A stretch of 64,000 nt of DNA from an uncultured Granulosicoccus sp. (GTDB lineage Bacteria; Pseudomonadota; Gammaproteobacteria; Granulosicoccales; Granulosicoccaceae). Shown piece after piece: positions 19,821 to 30,700 of this stretch. The position numbers and the translations under genes are program-made. The notes under the pieces were generated by a model. The model had not been told where the DNA came from. It searched no databases and was given only the letters and a program-made list of their open reading frames with translations. The stretch covers positions 372,001-436,000 of the forward strand of contig CANMQI010000005.1 of assembly GCA_947499955.1 (NCBI GenBank), written 5' to 3'. Every line of letters starts with the position of its first letter. Position 1 is the stretch's first letter.

Positions 19821-20417
19821 CTAGCGTGCTGCGCCTCGAAGGGCCGATCGAATCATCTGCTCGACGCTCTGGCCCGCCTCGCTGTTCTTGTCAAGCAGGC
19901 GGTTGGCCTCTGCAGGCTTGTATCCCAGCGCCACCAACGCCTCCTCGGCCTGTTCGCGCGCCGTTGGATCGTTGTCCAGCGGCAGAGAGCCACTGGGAGT
20001 GGCACCAACGCCCAGCGCGTCAACCTTGTCCTGCAGCTCGACCAGCAGCCGCTCGGCGGTCTTCTTGCCGATACCCGGCACCCGTACCAGAGCCGTGACA
20101 TCCTTGCTGGCAATGCAGGCCAGGAATTCATCCGTACTCAGCCCGGACAGAATGGCCAGCGCCACCTTGGCACCCACACCGTTGACTTTCAGCAGGGCCC
20201 GGAACAGGACCCGCTCGGTACGATTGCCGAATCCATAGAGTAGCTGGGCATCCTCGCGCACCACCAGATGCGTGAACAGGGCAACCGCCTCGCCCTGAGC
20301 CGGCAGTGCATAGAATGTCGACATGGGCACATCCACCTCATAGCCCACACCCTGAACATCCACCAGCAGCGAGGGTGGGTTCTTTTCCAGCAACACACCT
20401 GTCAGCCGACCAATCAT
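19821..20417 (-). CDS. ruvA: Holliday junction DNA-binding protein RuvA
   Basis: 198 residues. N-terminal OB-fold (MIGRLTGVLLEKNPPSLLVDVQGVGYEV), tandem helix-hairpin-helix (LLKVNGVGAKVALAILSG, LVRVPGIGKKTAERLLVEL), and C-terminal RuvB-binding three-helix domain (EEALVALGYKPAEANRLL). Its ATG overlaps the ruvC stop by 4 bp, so ruvC-ruvA form a coupled pair. Confidence 0.97.
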   Translation of the reverse strand: MIGRLTGVLLEKNPPSLLVDVQGVGYEVDVPMSTFYALPAQGEAVALFTHLVVREDAQLLYGFGNRTERVLFRALLKVNGVGAKVALAILSGLSTDEFLACIASKDVTALVRVPGIGKKTAERLLVELQDKVDALGVGATPSGSLPLDNDPTAREQAEEALVALGYKPAEANRLLDKNSEAGQSVEQMIRSALRGAAR

Positions 20418-20968
20418 CGTCTCAAACCTCTTCCACGAACGCGTTTTCTGACAGGCAGCAGGACTTCTCCACCGGGGGTCTTGCGTGAATGCGCATGACA
20501 GATGGCAATGGCCAGTCCATCAGCGGCATCCACCTGCACGGCTGCCATGATGCTCAACAGCGCTCTGACCATGGTCTGCACCTGTTTCTTGTCCGCTGCA
20601 CCCGAGCCGGTGACCACTTTCTTCACCAGCCGTGGCGCATATTCGGAGACCGGCAACTGGCGCGATACAGCGGCGGTAATGGCCGCCCCGCGCGCCTGTC
20701 CCAGCTTCAGCGCCGACATGGCATTGTTGCTGAGAAACACCTGTTCGATGGCCACTTCCTGTGGCTGCCACTCGGTGATGATCTCTCCCAGCGCAGAATG
20801 GATATGACCGAGTCTTTCGGCAAAGGAATCTCCCTTGACCCGAATATGGCCATGTGTCAGATGGAAGCTGCGCGCCCCGTCGGACTCGATCAGGCCATAG
20901 CCGGTAATGACCGAGCCGGGATCGATACCCAGGACGCGGATGAGCCCATTGGAGCGGGAGCTGCTCAC
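20414..20968 (-). CDS. ruvC: Crossover junction endodeoxyribonuclease RuvC
   Basis: Holliday-junction resolvase. Catalytic acidic residues sit in VLGIDPGSVITGYG, in VAIEQVF and in QVDAADGLAIAICHAH. RuvC normally begins a few residues before GIDPG; I chose the GTG at 20968 because it gives 184 aa and lies beyond the yebC stop at 20991. The open frame extends to ATGs at 21049 and 21079, both overlapping yebC. The start is therefore uncertain. Confidence 0.93.
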   Translation of the reverse strand: MSSSRSNGLIRVLGIDPGSVITGYGLIESDGARSFHLTHGHIRVKGDSFAERLGHIHSALGEIITEWQPQEVAIEQVFLSNNAMSALKLGQARGAAITAAVSRQLPVSEYAPRLVKKVVTGSGAADKKQVQTMVRALLSIMAAVQVDAADGLAIAICHAHSRKTPGGEVLLPVRKRVRGRGLRR

Positions 20969-20990
20969 AGATGCTGGCTGGTCAGTGGCA

Positions 20991-21743
20991 TCAGCTGGAC
21001 GCGTCGCCACCGTAGGACTCGCCTGGAATGTCGGCGTTGGTGAAGACATCCTGTACATCGTCCAGGTCTTCCAGGGCATCGATCAGCTTCAGCAATTTCT
21101 CGCCCTGCTCCACATCGAGTTCGATCTCGGTGGCTGCGCGCATCGTGACTTCAGAGTGCTCGGGCACCAGTTCGGCGGCCACCAGAGCTTCCTTGACGTC
21201 CATGAACACCTCTTCGGTGGTCAGCACATCGATAGACCCGTCGTCATTGGTGATGATGTCATCCGCACCCGCTTCCAGCGCCGCTTCCATGATCGTGTCT
21301 TCGTCCGTGCCAGCAGGGTAATTGAGAATGCCCTGCTTTTCGAACAGATAGGACACCGACCCCTGAGTACCCATGTTGCCGCCGTACTTGGTGAAGGCGT
21401 GCTTCACTTCGGAGACAGTCCGGTTCCGGTTGTCGGTCATGGTGTCGACCATGATGGCCACACCGTTCACGCCATACCCTTCGTAGCGATTTTCCTCATA
21501 AGACACATCATCGAGCTCGCCCGCGCCTTTCTTGATGGCACGTTCGATGGTGTCCTTGGTCATGTTGCCGCTCAGGGCCTTGTCCACCGCCAGACGCAGG
21601 CGCGGGTTGGAACCCAGATCAGAGCCTCCCATCCTGGCCGCGATATTGATCTCGCGAATGAACTTGGTAAACAGCTTGCCGCGCTTGGCATCCTGCTTAC
21701 CCTTGCGATGCTGGATATTGGCCCATTTACTATGTCCGGCCAT
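20991..21743 (-). CDS. yebC: YebC/TACO1 family protein
   Basis: 250 residues, starting [22 protein letters not shown], the family hallmark. Later segments [24 protein letters not shown] and [32 protein letters not shown] also match. Family members were long annotated as transcriptional regulators; more recent work on YebC/TACO1 relates them to translation of proline-rich stretches. Located upstream of ruvCAB as in many Gammaproteobacteria. Confidence 0.96.
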   Translation of the reverse strand: MAGHSKWANIQHRKGKQDAKRGKLFTKFIREINIAARMGGSDLGSNPRLRLAVDKALSGNMTKDTIERAIKKGAGELDDVSYEENRYEGYGVNGVAIMVDTMTDNRNRTVSEVKHAFTKYGGNMGTQGSVSYLFEKQGILNYPAGTDEDTIMEAALEAGADDIITNDDGSIDVLTTEEVFMDVKEALVAAELVPEHSEVTMRAATEIELDVEQGEKLLKLIDALEDLDDVQDVFTNADIPGESYGGDASS

Positions 21744-21963
21744 TGACTGCCTCTTGTTGGATGTAATTCATGATTAAGACGCCCATTGTCGCGCATTTGA
21801 CCCCCTGATGACCAACTGAGACACCTGAAAAAATCTCAGACAGGCAGGTGCAACCACCCAAGAGAGCCTTGACGGGTCTCTTGTGCGTTCCGATTGAACG
21901 CCGAGACCAGTCATTACGAGTGTAGAAGAAGACCAGCGCCTGCCGGGACCTGCGGGTACAGCC

Positions 21964-22611
21964 CTACTCCCGAAACCGCCCCAGGCTCAGAAATCGCGCC
22001 ACGTAGTCGGTACATTCACGCGAGAAGATCATGGTGGAGTGCGACAGGGGCAAGCGCACGCGATCGGTGGCGTTGTCAATCAGGGTCTCGCTCTCACGTA
22101 CCACGCCATCACTGTCGTCGCCCGTGGGATACAGCAAGGCGCTGAGGCCCAGATTGCCGCTACCGGTGATGATGCCCAATGGCCGCTTGCAGGCAAATTC
22201 GGGGGCACCGCCCAACAGACCCTTTTCGATGCTGCGCCCCAACAGAGGCCGTAGCATCTGCGTGTCATAGACGCGCCTTGCGACATAGCTGCCACGCACA
22301 GGGGAACCGATCAGCACCACCTTGTCGATATCGATATCCGGATAGCGGTGCAGCAGATGCAGAATCACGATACCACCCAGGCTGTGGCCGACCAGATTGA
22401 TGCGCCGTGCACCCAGCTCTCCGATCTCCTTGTACAGTGAGTCGGCGTTCTGCTCCGGCGTGTTCTTCAGAAAATCGTAGCTGACCGAATGCGTACGAAA
22501 TCCACGGGCCTCCAGCATCTTGCCCATGACCCGCATCATCACGCCCTGCATCCAGATGCCATGCACCAGTACGGTGACCTGATCGGGAGCCGGCATTACG
22601 CGTCGTGCCAT
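21964..22611 (-). CDS. Alpha/beta hydrolase (lipase/PGAP1-like)
   Basis: 215 residues from the ATG at 22611, which lies just after the nudB stop. The fold is clear: VTVLVHGIWMQG (oxyanion HG), nucleophile elbow VGHSLGGIV with the catalytic Ser, and a candidate catalytic His in LPLSHSTMIF. No signal peptide, so it is cytoplasmic. Substrate unknown; lipase-type esters are likely. The frame continues upstream of 22611 into nudB without similarity. Confidence 0.85.
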   Translation of the reverse strand: MARRVMPAPDQVTVLVHGIWMQGVMMRVMGKMLEARGFRTHSVSYDFLKNTPEQNADSLYKEIGELGARRINLVGHSLGGIVILHLLHRYPDIDIDKVVLIGSPVRGSYVARRVYDTQMLRPLLGRSIEKGLLGGAPEFACKRPLGIITGSGNLGLSALLYPTGDDSDGVVRESETLIDNATDRVRLPLSHSTMIFSRECTDYVARFLSLGRFRE

Positions 22612-22616
22612 TGAAT

Positions 22617-23186
22617 TCAACCTTCGGCCTTGAGTATGGCCTGCAGGGCTGCACGATTCGTGCGCGATGAGACCTTGGCTATGGCCTCGACAATCGGCAG
22701 CCAGCAATACTCGACATGTTCGGTCGGGTCCAGCACAACCTCACAGCGCTCGGGCAGCTGCACGCTGAACTCATGCTCCAGATTTTCGATGACACCAGGG
22801 GCGTAACGCCGCCGCCAGGCTGCCGCGATGGGAAAGCTGCGGCTGATGGCGTGATCATTGATGCTCGCCAGAATGCCGGTTTCCTCGGCCAGCTCTCGCG
22901 CCGCCGCCTGCGCCGGGGTTTCACCCGACTCCAGGCTGCCGGTGACTGACTGCCAGAAGCCTGCAGGCTTCCGGCGACTGATCAGCAGAACGTCCAGATC
23001 GGTGGTGTAGACCACGACCAGCACCGACTCTGGCCGCTTGAACAGCGAACGTACCGGGGCGCCCGCAGGGGCGCCCGCAGGGGCGCCCGCAGGGGAGCCA
23101 CTGCCGACACTCTCGGGCGTACTGCCCGAGTCGCCGCCAGCCGGAGTCGGCGGTTTGGGCCTATCCGGCATCAGTCGGCGTGGCAC
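22617..23186 (-). CDS. nudB: Dihydroneopterin triphosphate diphosphatase (NudB, Nudix)
   Basis: Nudix hydrolase next to aspS, as nudB is in E. coli, where it removes pyrophosphate from dihydroneopterin triphosphate in folate synthesis. Nudix box: [20 protein letters not shown] followed by TGI. The enzyme core starts at about residue 48 ([14 protein letters not shown]); before it is a low-complexity, Pro/Gly/Ala-rich extension with three GAPA repeats. Start could be 23186 or 23171; both overlap the aspS end. Confidence 0.85.
   Translation of the reverse strand: MPRRLMPDRPKPPTPAGGDSGSTPESVGSGSPAGAPAGAPAGAPVRSLFKRPESVLVVVYTTDLDVLLISRRKPAGFWQSVTGSLESGETPAQAAARELAEETGILASINDHAISRSFPIAAAWRRRYAPGVIENLEHEFSVQLPERCEVVLDPTEHVEYCWLPIVEAIAKVSSRTNRAALQAILKAEG
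23056..23095. repeat. Three 12-bp tandem repeats in the nudB N-terminal extension
   Basis: Unit ggggcgcccgca occurs three times plus a partial copy, encoding Gly-Ala-Pro-Ala repeats on the minus strand. Length change by slippage would be in frame. Confidence 0.9.
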
Positions 23187-24966
23187 GAGCGCGTGTGCGC
23201 AGGTGCAGATCCTTCATCTGCTGATCCGACACCGCACTCGGTGCATTGGTCAGCAGACAGCTGGCGCTCTGGGTCTTCGGGAACGCCATGACGTCACGAA
23301 TACTATCCGCACCACACATCAGCATGACCAGACGATCCAGGCCGAAGGCGACACCTCCGTGAGGAGGCGCACCATATTTCAGTGCATCGAGCAGAAAGCC
23401 GAACTTGTCATTGGCTTCCTGTTCGTCGATACCCAGCACGTCGAGCGCTTTCTGCTGCATCTCGGTATTGTGGATACGGATGGAACCACCGCCCACTTCA
23501 GTACCGTTGAGCACCATGTCGTAGGCACGTGACAGCACCTTGCCCGGATCTTCATCCAGCTGCGCCTGCCACTCTTCGATGGAGTCGGCAGCCGGAGAGG
23601 TAAACGGGTGATGCAGGGCCTGCCAGCGCTTTTCACGCTCGTCGAATTCGAACATCGGAAAGTCCACGACCCACAACGGGCGCCAGGCATCTTCGACCAT
23701 GTCGAGTTTCTTCGCCACTTCGATACGCAAGGCACCCAGTGCCGCTTCAACCACGTCGGTCTTGTCCGCACCGAAGAAGATCAGATCGCCATCTTCGGCC
23801 CCTGTGCGCTCGATGATGGCGCTCAGCACATCAGCCGGGAAGAACTTGACGATAGGCGACTGCAGGCCTTCGGCGCCCTTCGCGATGTCGTTGCACTTGA
23901 TGTAAGCCAGCCCCTTGGCACCATAGCGACCGACGAAATCGGTAAACCCATCGATTTCCTTGCGCGACAGCTTGTTGCCGCCCGGTACTCGCAGCCCGGC
24001 GACCCGGCCTTTCGGGTTTTTGGCAGGCTCGGCGAAGACCTTGAAATCCACCCCTTCCACCAGATCGGACAGTTCGGTCAGTACCAGCGGAATGCGCAGA
24101 TCCGGCTTGTCGGAGCCATAGACATTCATGGCCTCGGCATAGCTCATGCGCGGGAAGTCCTGGCCGTTGCCCAGGTCGACATCCAGCACATCCTTGAACA
24201 GCACCTTCATCATGTTTTCCATGGACGCCATGATGGTGTCCTCGTCGATGAAGGACATCTCGATATCCAGCTGCGAGAATTCCGGCTGGCGATCGGCCCG
24301 CAGATCCTCATCCCGGAAACAGCGTGCCACCTGATAGTAGCGATCGATCCCGCCCATCATCAGCAATTGCTTGAACAACTGCGGAGACTGCGGCAGAGCG
24401 TAGAACTCACCGGGATGATTACGGCTGGGCACCAGATAGTCGCGGGCACCTTCGGGAGTGGCACGGGTCAGCATCGGTGTTTCCACCTCGATGAAGCCGT
24501 CATCTTCCAGAGCGTTGCGCAACTGGCGAATCACACGAGCACGCAGACGCAGTCGCTCCTGCATTTCCGGACGACGCATGTCGATGTAACGGTAACGCAG
24601 GCGGTTTTCTTCGGAGACATTGTTGTCGTCGAGCTGGAATGGCGGTGTGGCCGCACGATTGAGAATCTCAAGTTCGTAACCGAGCACTTCTATCTCGCCG
24701 GTCGTCATATCCGGATTGACGGTACCTTCGGGGCGATGGCGGACCTTGCCGGTGATACGCAGCACGAATTCGTTGCGAACCTCTTCGGCAAAGGCGAAAG
24801 TCTCGGCCCGATCAGGGTCGAAGACGACCTGTACCAGACCGGTATGGTCTCGCAGATCGATGAAGATCACCCCACCGTGGTCTCGTCGACGATGAACCCA
24901 GCCGCAGAAAGTAACGGTCGAATCGAGTTGTTCTAGGGTAATAGCCCCACAGGGGTGAGTGCGCAT
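23161..24966 (-). CDS. aspS: Aspartyl-tRNA synthetase
   Basis: Class II aminoacyl-tRNA synthetase, 601 aa from MRTHPCGAI at 24966 (frame opens at 24993). Anticodon-binding OB domain ([20 protein letters not shown]), motif 2 region ([20 protein letters not shown]), bacterial GAD insertion, and motif 3 ([13 protein letters not shown]). The normal bacterial length. It opens a minus-strand run aspS-nudB-hydrolase and is divergent from the sugar kinase gene across about 95 bases. Confidence 0.97.
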   Translation of the reverse strand: MRTHPCGAITLEQLDSTVTFCGWVHRRRDHGGVIFIDLRDHTGLVQVVFDPDRAETFAFAEEVRNEFVLRITGKVRHRPEGTVNPDMTTGEIEVLGYELEILNRAATPPFQLDDNNVSEENRLRYRYIDMRRPEMQERLRLRARVIRQLRNALEDDGFIEVETPMLTRATPEGARDYLVPSRNHPGEFYALPQSPQLFKQLLMMGGIDRYYQVARCFRDEDLRADRQPEFSQLDIEMSFIDEDTIMASMENMMKVLFKDVLDVDLGNGQDFPRMSYAEAMNVYGSDKPDLRIPLVLTELSDLVEGVDFKVFAEPAKNPKGRVAGLRVPGGNKLSRKEIDGFTDFVGRYGAKGLAYIKCNDIAKGAEGLQSPIVKFFPADVLSAIIERTGAEDGDLIFFGADKTDVVEAALGALRIEVAKKLDMVEDAWRPLWVVDFPMFEFDEREKRWQALHHPFTSPAADSIEEWQAQLDEDPGKVLSRAYDMVLNGTEVGGGSIRIHNTEMQQKALDVLGIDEQEANDKFGFLLDALKYGAPPHGGVAFGLDRLVMLMCGADSIRDVMAFPKTQSASCLLTNAPSAVSDQQMKDLHLRTRARATPTDAG

Positions 24967-25061
24967 GAAGACCTCAACGGGCAAAAGCCGCAATTGTAAA
25001 GTAGTTATCTGCTGCGCGAACAGCGATAATCCACTCTCCTTAAATTGTTTGTGGACTATTC

Positions 25062-26054
25062 ATGCCTCAGTATCACGTCTATGGCGTCGGAAATGCACTG
25101 GTTGACCTCGAATACGAGGTGCCCGACAGCCTCCTTGGCGAGCTGGAAATCGACAAAGGGCTCATGACTCTGATCGAAGAAGAGCGCCACCACCAGCTGC
25201 TGGAAGAGCTGGCCGACCTGCATTCCAGACCCTGTGGTGGTGGATCCGCAGCCAATACCATCACGGCGACAGCCCAGCTCGGCTCCTCTGCCTACTATTC
25301 CTGCAAGGTAGCTGACGATGTGACCGGCGCCTATTTTCTCGACGACCTGACCGCCAATGGCGTCAAGACCAACCTGGATCGAGACTCCCTGGCACATGGA
25401 CACACCGGCAAATGCATCGTCATGGTGACACCCGATGCCGAGCGCAGCATGAATACGTTTCTGGGCATCACCCGGGAAATCAGCGTCAGTGAGCTGGATG
25501 AGGCGGCTATCCGTGATTCACAGTACGTCTATATAGAGGGTTACCTGGTACCGGAGAGCAACGCCCGCGCTGCCGCCGTCAAGGCTCGCCAGGTGGCACA
25601 GGCCAGTAGCGTGAAAACCTCTCTGACCTTGTCCGATGCCAATATGGTCAATTTCTTCAAGGATGGCCTGAACGAAATCATCGGCGATGGTCTGGACATG
25701 GTCTTCAGCAACGAAGACGAGGCCCGGCTGATGTTCGGTGCCTCCAGCATCGAGGAATGCCTCGAGGGCATGAAGAGCATCAGCCGCCAGTTCGCCATGA
25801 CGCGTGGCCCCAAGGGTGCCATGGTCTATGACGGCGAGAAGATTTACGACATTCCGGCGAAGAAGGTTCACGCCGTGGATACCAATGGTGCCGGTGATAT
25901 CTATGCGGGTGCGTTTCTGCACGGGCTGACCAACGGCATGTCCTTCGCCGAGTGCGGCGAACTGGCAGGCTACGCCGCCACGGCACTGGTACAGCAGATG
26001 GGCGCCCGTCTGTCCCGCGAACAGATGACCGAGGTCGCCAAACGTTTTGCCTAA
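25062..26054 (+). CDS. PfkB-family sugar/nucleoside kinase, adenosine kinase-like
   Basis: 330 residues. N-terminal GVGNALVDLEYEV and GGGSAANT (substrate/GG motif), C-terminal DTNGAGDIYAGAFLHGL with the catalytic Asp of the PfkB family. Closest in style to bacterial adenosine kinases of the ribokinase superfamily. Probably phosphorylates adenosine or another nucleoside. It overlaps the rhomboid gene by 8 bp. Confidence 0.88.
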   Translation: MPQYHVYGVGNALVDLEYEVPDSLLGELEIDKGLMTLIEEERHHQLLEELADLHSRPCGGGSAANTITATAQLGSSAYYSCKVADDVTGAYFLDDLTANGVKTNLDRDSLAHGHTGKCIVMVTPDAERSMNTFLGITREISVSELDEAAIRDSQYVYIEGYLVPESNARAAAVKARQVAQASSVKTSLTLSDANMVNFFKDGLNEIIGDGLDMVFSNEDEARLMFGASSIEECLEGMKSISRQFAMTRGPKGAMVYDGEKIYDIPAKKVHAVDTNGAGDIYAGAFLHGLTNGMSFAECGELAGYAATALVQQMGARLSREQMTEVAKRFA

Positions 26055-26715
26055 GCTACCTTCCATACCTCGCGGCTGCCCGGTCTCCCTGGGCCTGATC
26101 GTCATCAATATCGGGCTGTACCTGGCGCAGCTGTCGACCGGCAATCTGATCACCAACTCGGGCCTGTTGTATGGCCCGGCGGTACAAGGCGGTCAATGGT
26201 GGCGCCTGATCAGCTCCGGTTTCCTGCATGGCAGCCTGCTGCACGTCGGCTTCAACATGTATCTGCTGTTCATGCTCGGGCCCCATCTGGAGCGCGCCTA
26301 CGGCAGTGTGCGTTTCAGCCTGATGTACGCCGGCGCTCTGATCGGCGGTGCTCTGGGCGTCATGCTGTTTGCCTGGGACCAGCCGACCCTGGGTGCATCC
26401 GGCGCGGTTCTCGGTCTGGCAGGCGCCATGGGCATCGCCCTGCATGAACGCGGAATCGCACTGCGCCAGTCACCGGTATTCGGTCTGGTCGTACTCAATC
26501 TGGCCTTGCCGCTGCTGGTTCCGGGTATTTCGTTTTCCGGCCATTTCGGCGGTGTCATCACCGGCATGTTGCTCGGCTATCTGCTGGTCTGGTTGCCGGC
26601 ACGCTCGCACGGCGCCTCGACCGGTAACACGCTGTCCATCGGGGCCGCTGCGGTGGTCTTGCTCGGCGCACTGACGGTCATGGCCGCCAGTCTGGGAGGT
26701 GTCGTACCCGGCTGA
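26047..26715 (+). CDS. Rhomboid-family intramembrane serine protease
   Basis: 222 residues, about six membrane helices. Catalytic dyad: Ser118 in LGASGAVLG and His166 in FSGHFGG. The usual accessory His and Asn are in LLHVGFNMYLL (His66, Asn70). The start is TTG at 26047 overlapping the kinase stop; a later codon is possible. Cuts membrane proteins inside the bilayer; substrates cannot be told from sequence. Confidence 0.9.
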   Translation: MPKLPSIPRGCPVSLGLIVINIGLYLAQLSTGNLITNSGLLYGPAVQGGQWWRLISSGFLHGSLLHVGFNMYLLFMLGPHLERAYGSVRFSLMYAGALIGGALGVMLFAWDQPTLGASGAVLGLAGAMGIALHERGIALRQSPVFGLVVLNLALPLLVPGISFSGHFGGVITGMLLGYLLVWLPARSHGASTGNTLSIGAAAVVLLGALTVMAASLGGVVPG

Positions 26716-26792
26716 TCAGCCGGGCACGGCACGTCGATTCTCTTGCGTGAGCCCCTTGTCGATCCGGACTGAACGGCAGCCGGATCGAGCCC

Positions 26793-27608
26793 TTACCGAG
26801 CGCTTTCGTACAGAGGCATGACCCGGGCGGCGTAGTCGGTCAGATCATTGATACGTGTTTCGTTGGACGGATGGGTGGACATGAATTCCGGTCCACTCTT
26901 GCCGCCCGCCAGCTGCGCCATTTTCTCCCAGACGGAGATGGCCGCTCGCGGGTCATAACCGGCCCGCGCCATGAGCTCGACACCCATGCGATCGGATTCG
27001 GTTTCATGCAAGCGGCTGTTGGGCAGACCTCGCAGATAGGTGTACACCTGATCAGCGACGCTCTGGGCAGTCTGTCCCGCGGACGTGGCCGCACTGAGTA
27101 TCTGCAATACCACCGCCTTGTTGGCCTGCTCCGAGGCACGTTCGCGTGAGTGCTCGCGCAAGGCATGGGAGATTTCATGGCCCATGATGGCAGCTATCTC
27201 GGCATCGCTGAGCTGCAGTTGCTCGATGATGCCCGAGTAGAAGGCAATCTTGCCACCGGGCATGGCCCAGGCATTGAGCTGGTCCGACTCGATGACATTG
27301 ACCTCCCAGTCCCAGTCGATGGCATCTTCCCGAAACGTGCCCACTGTGGGAATGAGTCTATCTGCCACCGCTCGCACCCGACGTGTCATGGCCTCGTCGG
27401 TATTCAGGTTCCCTTCCTGCTTCGCCTCTCCGATGATCTGTGCATAGGACGCGATGGCCCCCTGCTCCAGCTCTTCTTCCGACACCAGTATCGACATCTT
27501 CTGCACTCGGTCCAGACCGATAGCGCCAGACTTGGTGGTTTGCACACTGACGCACGCACTGAGCATCAATGAGGTAATGACAACGGGAAACAGGCGACGA
27601 AGTTGCAT
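26793..27608 (-). CDS. M48-family metalloprotease lipoprotein
   Basis: 271 residues with lipoprotein signal (lipobox LMLSAC, Cys19) and the zinc site H144-E145-I-S-H148, with the third ligand Glu in LHETESDRMG. Resembles LoiP/YggG-type outer-membrane proteases for envelope quality control. Divergent from gdhB across 184 bp; convergent with the rhomboid gene. Confidence 0.92.
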   Translation of the reverse strand: MQLRRLFPVVITSLMLSACVSVQTTKSGAIGLDRVQKMSILVSEEELEQGAIASYAQIIGEAKQEGNLNTDEAMTRRVRAVADRLIPTVGTFREDAIDWDWEVNVIESDQLNAWAMPGGKIAFYSGIIEQLQLSDAEIAAIMGHEISHALREHSRERASEQANKAVVLQILSAATSAGQTAQSVADQVYTYLRGLPNSRLHETESDRMGVELMARAGYDPRAAISVWEKMAQLAGGKSGPEFMSTHPSNETRINDLTDYAARVMPLYESAR

Positions 27609-27792
27609 ACTTGTCCTTTCTTGATCTGACCGGTTATTCGAAATTGTTCTTCACGGCAACTTTAGCACCACGTTTGCCCGATCGTACCCCGGACCCGGTA
27701 ATACACGATTGCACTGAATCAGCGCACTACGGTCTTTAACTGAGCGCCGAGTCAATGTTACTCTTCGGCTAACCACAAGGAGCACGGCACGC

Positions 27793-30700
27793 ATGGCCGA
27801 CAAGCAGACAGTTTCCAACGAAGCATTGCTGACTCACCAAGCCCTGATCGCGGCGATACTGGAGGCGCTACCCCGTTCGCTCGATGCCGCACAAAAGGCT
27901 CAGCTAGCGCAATTCGTACCAGCCTACTTCAAGCATGTTCCCCTCGATGAGCTTGTGCAGGTAGGTGTCGATGACCTGGCGGGTACGGCCCTGGCTCACT
28001 GGCAACTGGCCCGAACGCAGAGCGTCGAAAAACATCGTCAGGCAGTCTTCAACCCGGCCTTTGATAGCCACGGTTGGCATTCGGCACACACCATCATCCA
28101 GGTGGTAGCCTGCGATCAGGCGTGGCTCGTATCCTCCCTGCATGCCGGTCTGGATCGTCAGGGACATACGGTACACCGCATCATTCACCCCATTTTGAAC
28201 GTGGTTCGCGATGCCAAGGGGCAATGGTTGCAGTTGGCAGAAAACGACCAAGCCGACGCTGCTCACAAGGAATCGCTGATCCACATCGAGATCGACGCCA
28301 TTACCGAGGAGCATCAGCCGGCAGTTCGCCAATTGATTGACGACTTGTTCAGTGTGCTGGCACTGGTACGTCATGATGCCATCGGCATCCGCGATCGACT
28401 GCACGGCATCGCCGACCTGGTTCAGGACAGTGAGCAATCCGAGTTCGTACGCTGGCTCGACGAACGTCAGTTCGCCTGTCTGGGTTATGCGCGCATGCAG
28501 GCAGACGACAGCTTTTCTGCACTGCATGAGCCACTGGGCGTGCTGCGGGGCAACGATGATGTCCAAGCCTGGAACACCCAGGATCTCATGCCTGACGGAC
28601 TCGATAGCCAAGCGCTCGAGCAGGCTTTCATCGATGACGCACCGGTTGTCTGCAAGGCTGGCCATGTATCCCCGGTCATTCGCAATGAACCGGCCGATCT
28701 CATCATGCATGCACAGCGTGACACACAGGGCCGGCTGACCCATATCAACTGTATTGTCGGTGTCTTCATCAGCGGTCTGCAGAACGAAGCTGTCAGCAAT
28801 ATCCCGTGGATGCGCGAACGTGTCGAGCGTGTCATCAACGCGTCCGGTACCACTGCCGAATCACACGATGGCAAGGCCATCGCGGCAACCTTGCGAGGCT
28901 TGCCGCGAGCCATGCTGATGCAGACGCGCAGTAACGAGCTTCTGAGCATGGCCAGCGGTATTGTCGCCTTGCAGGAACGCCAGCAAGTCAGACTGTTCAG
29001 TTCCACCGATTCTCTCGGTCGCTTCAGCAACTGTCTGGTCTATATCCCACGTGATGGTTACAGCCGCGACCTGCGTCTGACCATAGAACAGATACTGGCA
29101 ACGCATATCGATGGCATCAGTGCCGGATTCGACACCCGCTTCTCATCCGAATCTGCGTTGGCGCGCCTGCACTTCGTCATTCAGAAGAATCCTCCGTACC
29201 TGCGAGACATCGACTGGAATGCCATCGAGCAGCGTATTCGTCAGGCAGCCATTACCTGGACCGACCGTCTTGAATCCACGCTGCGTGAGAATCATGACGA
29301 AGTCACGGCCATGCGATTGCTGCGACGTTATGCCACCGCCTTCCCGTCCAGCTATCGCGAAGATTACTCCGCCAGGGCCGCCGCTGCCGATATCGATTTC
29401 ATCGAGGACAGTGTGCCCGAGGATGCGCCGGTCATGAGCTTCTACCGGCATATCGTGGCAGACAGCGGCACCATCAACTTCAAGCTGTTTTCCAAGCACC
29501 AGCCGGTGTCCTTGTCCGATGTCATTCCGGTCATCGAGAACATGGGCCTGCGGGTGGAATCGGAGCACCCTTTCGAAATCCGCCGCCATGAAGCGCCGAT
29601 GGTCTGGATTCACGAATTCACCGTGAAACAGACGCTGCCGCAGACGGACTCCGATGAGGGTGTCAGCGTCAGCGATTCTGCCGCACGCATACAGACCGCC
29701 TTCGATCATATCTGGCGTGGCGATGTCGAGAACGACGGCTTCAACCGTCTGATGCTTGACGCCTCGCTCGACTGGCGGCAGGTCGTGATCCTGCGGGCAC
29801 TGTGCAAATACCTGCTGCAGATCAATGTGCCGTTTTCCCAGACCTACATGATCGACAGCCTCATTGCCAACGCCACGATCACCCGCTTGCTGGTCGAGCT
29901 GTTCGAAACCCGTTTCAGACCCGGTGCCAGCGGCACGCTGACGCACGAGATCACGGCTCTGCTGGACCGAATCGATGTCGAGCTGGACAATATCGTCAGC
30001 CTCGATGAAGACCGCATACTGCGCGCCTATCGCAATGTCATTCTTGCCACCTTGCGTACCAATGCCTACCGTACCGACGAAAACGGCGAACTGCGGGAAT
30101 ACCTGTCCTTCAAACTGGACTCCAAGGCGGTGCCGGACTTGCCGTTGCCACGGCCCATGGTTGAAGTCTTCGTGTACTCCTCGAAGGTGGAAGGTATTCA
30201 CCTGCGCGGTGGACCGGTTGCCCGTGGTGGTCTGCGCTGGTCAGACAGACGAGAAGACTATCGTACGGAAGTACTGGGCCTGATGAAGGCGCAGATGGTC
30301 AAGAATGCGGTCATCGTACCTGTCGGCTCGAAAGGCGGATTCTATGTCAAGGCCGCGCTGCCTCCCGAACGCGAGGCCATGATGGAAATCGTGGTCGACT
30401 GCTACCGTACCTTCCTCAGCGGACTGCTGGACATCACCGACAATCTTGACGGTGCAACCGTGCTGCCACCGCCAGAAGTGGTCCGCTACGACGGTGACGA
30501 TCCTTACCTCGTGGTTGCGGCCGACAAGGGCACGGCCACCTTCTCGGACTACGCCAATGCCGTTGCCATCAAGTACGGCTTCTGGCTGGGCGATGCATTT
30601 GCCTCAGGCGGTTCGGTCGGTTATGACCACAAGAAGATGGGGATCACGGCACGGGGTGCCTGGGAATCGGTCAAGCGACATTTCCGTAACCTGGGCATCG

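Noticed and set aside
21859..21883. Terminator at caagaga/tctcttg downstream of the hydrolase gene
   Set aside because: Only 7 bp of stem with mismatched interior and no T-run in either direction.
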